Position numbers and translations under genes: made by a program. DNA of 7,582 nt from NCBI GenBank assembly GCA_021399405.1, contig JAAFKL010000030.1, positions 1 to 7,582 of the forward strand, written 5' to 3'. The notes beneath the pieces are model-generated. The model saw only the letters and a list, made by a program, of their open reading frames with translations. It searched no databases and was not told the origin of the DNA. Origin of the DNA: Candidatus Heimdallarchaeota archaeon (GTDB lineage Archaea > Asgardarchaeota > Heimdallarchaeia > Heimdallarchaeales > Kariarchaeaceae). Below, piece by piece: positions 6,765 to 7,582 of the stretch. Each line of letters opens with the position of its first letter. Positions within the stretch are counted from its first letter, which is position 1.

Positions 6765-6789
6765 AGTAATGCATATAAAATGCATTACT
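6765..6789. repeat. Perfect 10-bp inverted repeat, operator or terminator
   Basis: AGTAATGCAT (6765-6774) and its exact complement ATGCATTACT (6780-6789) flank a five-base spacer ATAAA. On the plus strand it is followed by TTTTATCCTTTT, so as RNA it looks like a hairpin with a U-rich tail. As DNA it is a dyad ending about 30 bases before a TATA box, a suitable place for a dimeric regulator of the dsrE-tusA operon. Both readings are open. Confidence 0.6.
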
Positions 6790-6820
6790 TTTATCCTTTT
6801 CAAATATTCCTATCCCTCCT

Positions 6821-6830
6821 TTTATATATT
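6821..6830 (+). promoter_or_regulatory. TATA box of the dsrE-tusA operon
   Basis: TTTATATATT is the strongest TATA-like element in this intergenic region. Transcription would begin near 6850, just where base composition changes from AT-rich to mixed, and would give a leader of about 120 bases. The bases upstream of the box are pyrimidine-rich rather than a typical purine-rich BRE, which weakens the call. Confidence 0.4.
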
Positions 6831-6854
6831 AAGCATGCTATTCATTATATAGGA

Positions 6855-6944
6855 ATTAACGCCAACCTCCGAGTAGGCTAAATTCTTATCATTCGCTGCG
6901 TTGATCATATCGTTTGTCCTTTCCTCGGTTGAACAATATGATCA
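6855..6944 (+). promoter_or_regulatory. Structured 5' leader with two mutually exclusive stems
   Basis: Stem 1 pairs ATTAACGC (6855-6862) with GCGTTGAT (6898-6905), eight pairs including one G-U. Stem 2 pairs TGATCATAT (6902-6910) with ATATGATCA (6936-6944), nine perfect pairs around a 25-base loop. They share bases 6902-6905, so only one can form at a time, as in attenuators and riboswitches. The segment is visibly less AT-rich than what precedes it. No known riboswitch class is recognised. Alternatively the palindromic TATGATCATA (6937-6946) and its partial copy at 6902-6909 are DNA operator sites. Confidence 0.35.
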
Positions 6945-6960
6945 TACTTTTCGAATTGAA

Positions 6961-6965
6961 GGTGG
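6961..6965 (+). promoter_or_regulatory. Ribosome binding site of the dsrE-like gene
   Basis: GGTGG, four bases before the ATG at 6970, within TTGAAGGTGGAA. That 12-base context is repeated exactly in front of tusA. It fixes the start at 6970 and argues against an in-frame TTG at 6901 that would add 23 residues. Confidence 0.7.
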
Positions 6966-6969
6966 AATT

Positions 6970-7383
6970 ATGACAGTAATATCAATTCTAATTAAAAATG
7001 GTACGTACAATGATTTTATGACATTATCATTGGTCGCCTCTGGAGCTGTTGCTGCAGATATGGAAGTAAGAGTATTCGCAATGAACGATGCTGTATGGGC
7101 ATTGCGAAAAGACATGGTTGGTACTGATACCGCTGTACACTCCCATTTTCCAAGTTTTGCAAGTGAGATAACAAAATCTGCAAATGAAGGTAAAATCATA
7201 CCTTGGTGGTCCCTACTAGCTGATCTCAAAGAATTAGGCGAATTAACAATTACTGCATGTGCTCTAATTGCAGATGTGGCATTAATCAAGAAAGAAGACT
7301 TCCACGAATTAGTGGATGAAATAGCAGGTGTAGCAAATTTTGCTGCAGACATAGACGATAGTGATTTTGTCTTGTCAATTTGA
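6970..7383 (+). CDS. DsrE-family sulfur-relay protein
   Basis: A 137-residue DsrE/DsrF-like (TusD-like) protein, the usual length for a single-domain member. It opens with [16 protein letters not shown], a first strand and loop typical of the family. A helix rich in Ala follows (17-30), then the strand [16 protein letters not shown] (33-48). A single candidate active-site cysteine, Cys97, lies in [14 protein letters not shown], the position of the persulfide-carrying Cys in DsrE-type proteins. The C-terminus has the family's acidic helix and 'aGva.F' strand ([12 protein letters not shown]). These cytoplasmic proteins accept and pass on sulfane sulfur, often with TusA, whose gene follows after 14 bases in what is surely the same operon. 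Partner and substrate are not shown by the sequence; thiosulfate or persulfide handling, tRNA thiolation and molybdoenzyme sulfuration are all possible. The protein has only this one cysteine. Confidence 0.82.
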   Translation: MTVISILIKNGTYNDFMTLSLVASGAVAADMEVRVFAMNDAVWALRKDMVGTDTAVHSHFPSFASEITKSANEGKIIPWWSLLADLKELGELTITACALIADVALIKKEDFHELVDEIAGVANFAADIDDSDFVLSI

Positions 7384-7384
7384 A

Positions 7385-7389
7385 GGTGG
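7385..7389 (+). promoter_or_regulatory. Ribosome binding site of tusA
   Basis: GGTGG, eight bases before the ATG at 7398, starting two bases after the dsrE-like stop codon. Its context TTGAAGGTGGAA (7380-7391) duplicates that of the gene before it. Confidence 0.65.
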
Positions 7390-7397
7390 AAACAAAT

Positions 7398-7582
7398 ATG
7401 CAATATACAATCAAACAAGAGATAGACGCGAGAGGTTCACATTGTCCTGGCCCCCTAATGGAGCTAGTACGAATGATCAAGCAAGCTGAGGTTGGAGAAG
7501 TAGTATCACTACTATCCTCAGACGAAGGTTCAATTAATGATATACCAAAATGGATCGAAAAAGCAGGCCATGAATTGGTAGA
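7398..7582 (+). CDS. tusA: TusA/SirA-family sulfur carrier, 5' part (runs off window)
   Basis: Sixty-one codons are visible, out of about 75-80 usual for the family. The protein starts [20 protein letters not shown]. The N-terminal strand and the CPxP motif with Cys16 (the persulfide-bearing residue), followed by a helix ([14 protein letters not shown]), define TusA. The strand [10 protein letters not shown] and helix [16 protein letters not shown] fit the rest of the fold. TusA hands sulfur from a cysteine desulfurase or a rhodanese to acceptors such as DsrE-type proteins. It lies 14 bases behind the dsrE-like gene with its own ribosome site, a pairing also found in archaeal and bacterial sulfur-oxidation clusters. 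Further operon genes may lie beyond the window. The family is nearly certain, the pathway is not. Confidence 0.92.
   Translation, partial: MQYTIKQEIDARGSHCPGPLMELVRMIKQAEVGEVVSLLSSDEGSINDIPKWIEKAGHELV

Noticed and set aside
6851..6950. tRNA or box C/D RNA in the less AT-rich leader segment
   Set aside because: No cloverleaf with a T-loop (TTCRA) or acceptor stem could be drawn, and no properly spaced C and D boxes were found.
6901..6969. In-frame extension of the dsrE-like gene from a TTG
   Set aside because: GGTGG lies at the right distance from the ATG at 6970, DsrE proteins begin with this first strand, and the extension coincides with the leader hairpins.
6942..7418. Long open frame opposite the dsrE-like gene on the minus strand
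   Set aside because: It is a shadow of the well-supported DsrE reading; its translation is rich in Ser and Ile without domain features, and no ribosome site precedes it.
1..7582. Mobile element, phage, toxin-antitoxin or CRISPR content
   Set aside because: No transposase, integrase, regularly spaced repeats or toxin-antitoxin-like gene pairs were seen; the genes are metabolic or housekeeping-like.

Overview
This AT-rich window most likely comes from an archaeal chromosome, probably an uncultured mesophile known from a metagenome. Four things point that way. A SCP2-type thiolase is followed directly by a DUF35 zinc-ribbon/OB-fold protein, the arrangement of archaeal acetoacetyl-CoA thiolase operons. 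There is a small SepF-like protein, a zinc ribbon fused to a multi-pass membrane protein, and TATA-like promoters combined with GGTGG/GGAG Shine-Dalgarno sites. The exact lineage cannot be fixed from the sequence; Asgard (Heimdallarchaeia-like), Thermoplasmatota or TACK archaea are all possible. No rRNA, tRNA, CRISPR array, insertion sequence or phage gene was seen.

Layout. Bases 1-1304 (minus strand) hold the thiolase and, immediately behind it, the first 46 codons of the DUF35 partner. A divergent, AT-rich intergenic region (1329-1651) separates them from a SepF-like gene on the plus strand (1652-2086). A possible 28-codon ORF overlaps the SepF-like start by an ATGA. Convergent to this gene is a MobA-type molybdopterin guanylyltransferase with an unusual C-terminal extension (2142-2975, minus). 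Then come, on the plus strand, a zinc-ribbon membrane protein (3188-4234) and a large molybdopterin oxidoreductase of the FdhF/YdeP family (4381-6549). After a 420-base non-coding stretch with a perfect inverted repeat, a TATA box and a structured leader, a DsrE-family protein (6970-7383) and the start of a TusA/SirA-family sulfur carrier (from 7398) form an operon that runs off the window.

How the genes may work together. MobA makes the (bis-)MGD cofactor that YdeP/FDH-type enzymes need. DsrE/TusA proteins relay persulfide sulfur, which in known formate dehydrogenases is needed to sulfurate the molybdenum centre. MobA, the Mo enzyme and the sulfur relay could therefore form one functional neighbourhood, although they lie in separate transcription units and the link is inference. 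The thiolase/DUF35 pair belongs to acyl-CoA metabolism (mevalonate pathway or fatty-acid turnover).

The points most worth a second look are the following. The thiolase reading frame has its conserved N-terminus but no ATG/GTG/TTG start; an ATA sits at the right spacing from a GGTGG. The dsrE leader contains two stems that cannot form together. There is a 10-bp perfect dyad upstream of the dsrE promoter. The Mo enzyme combines formate-dehydrogenase active-site residues with an incomplete iron-sulfur ligand set.
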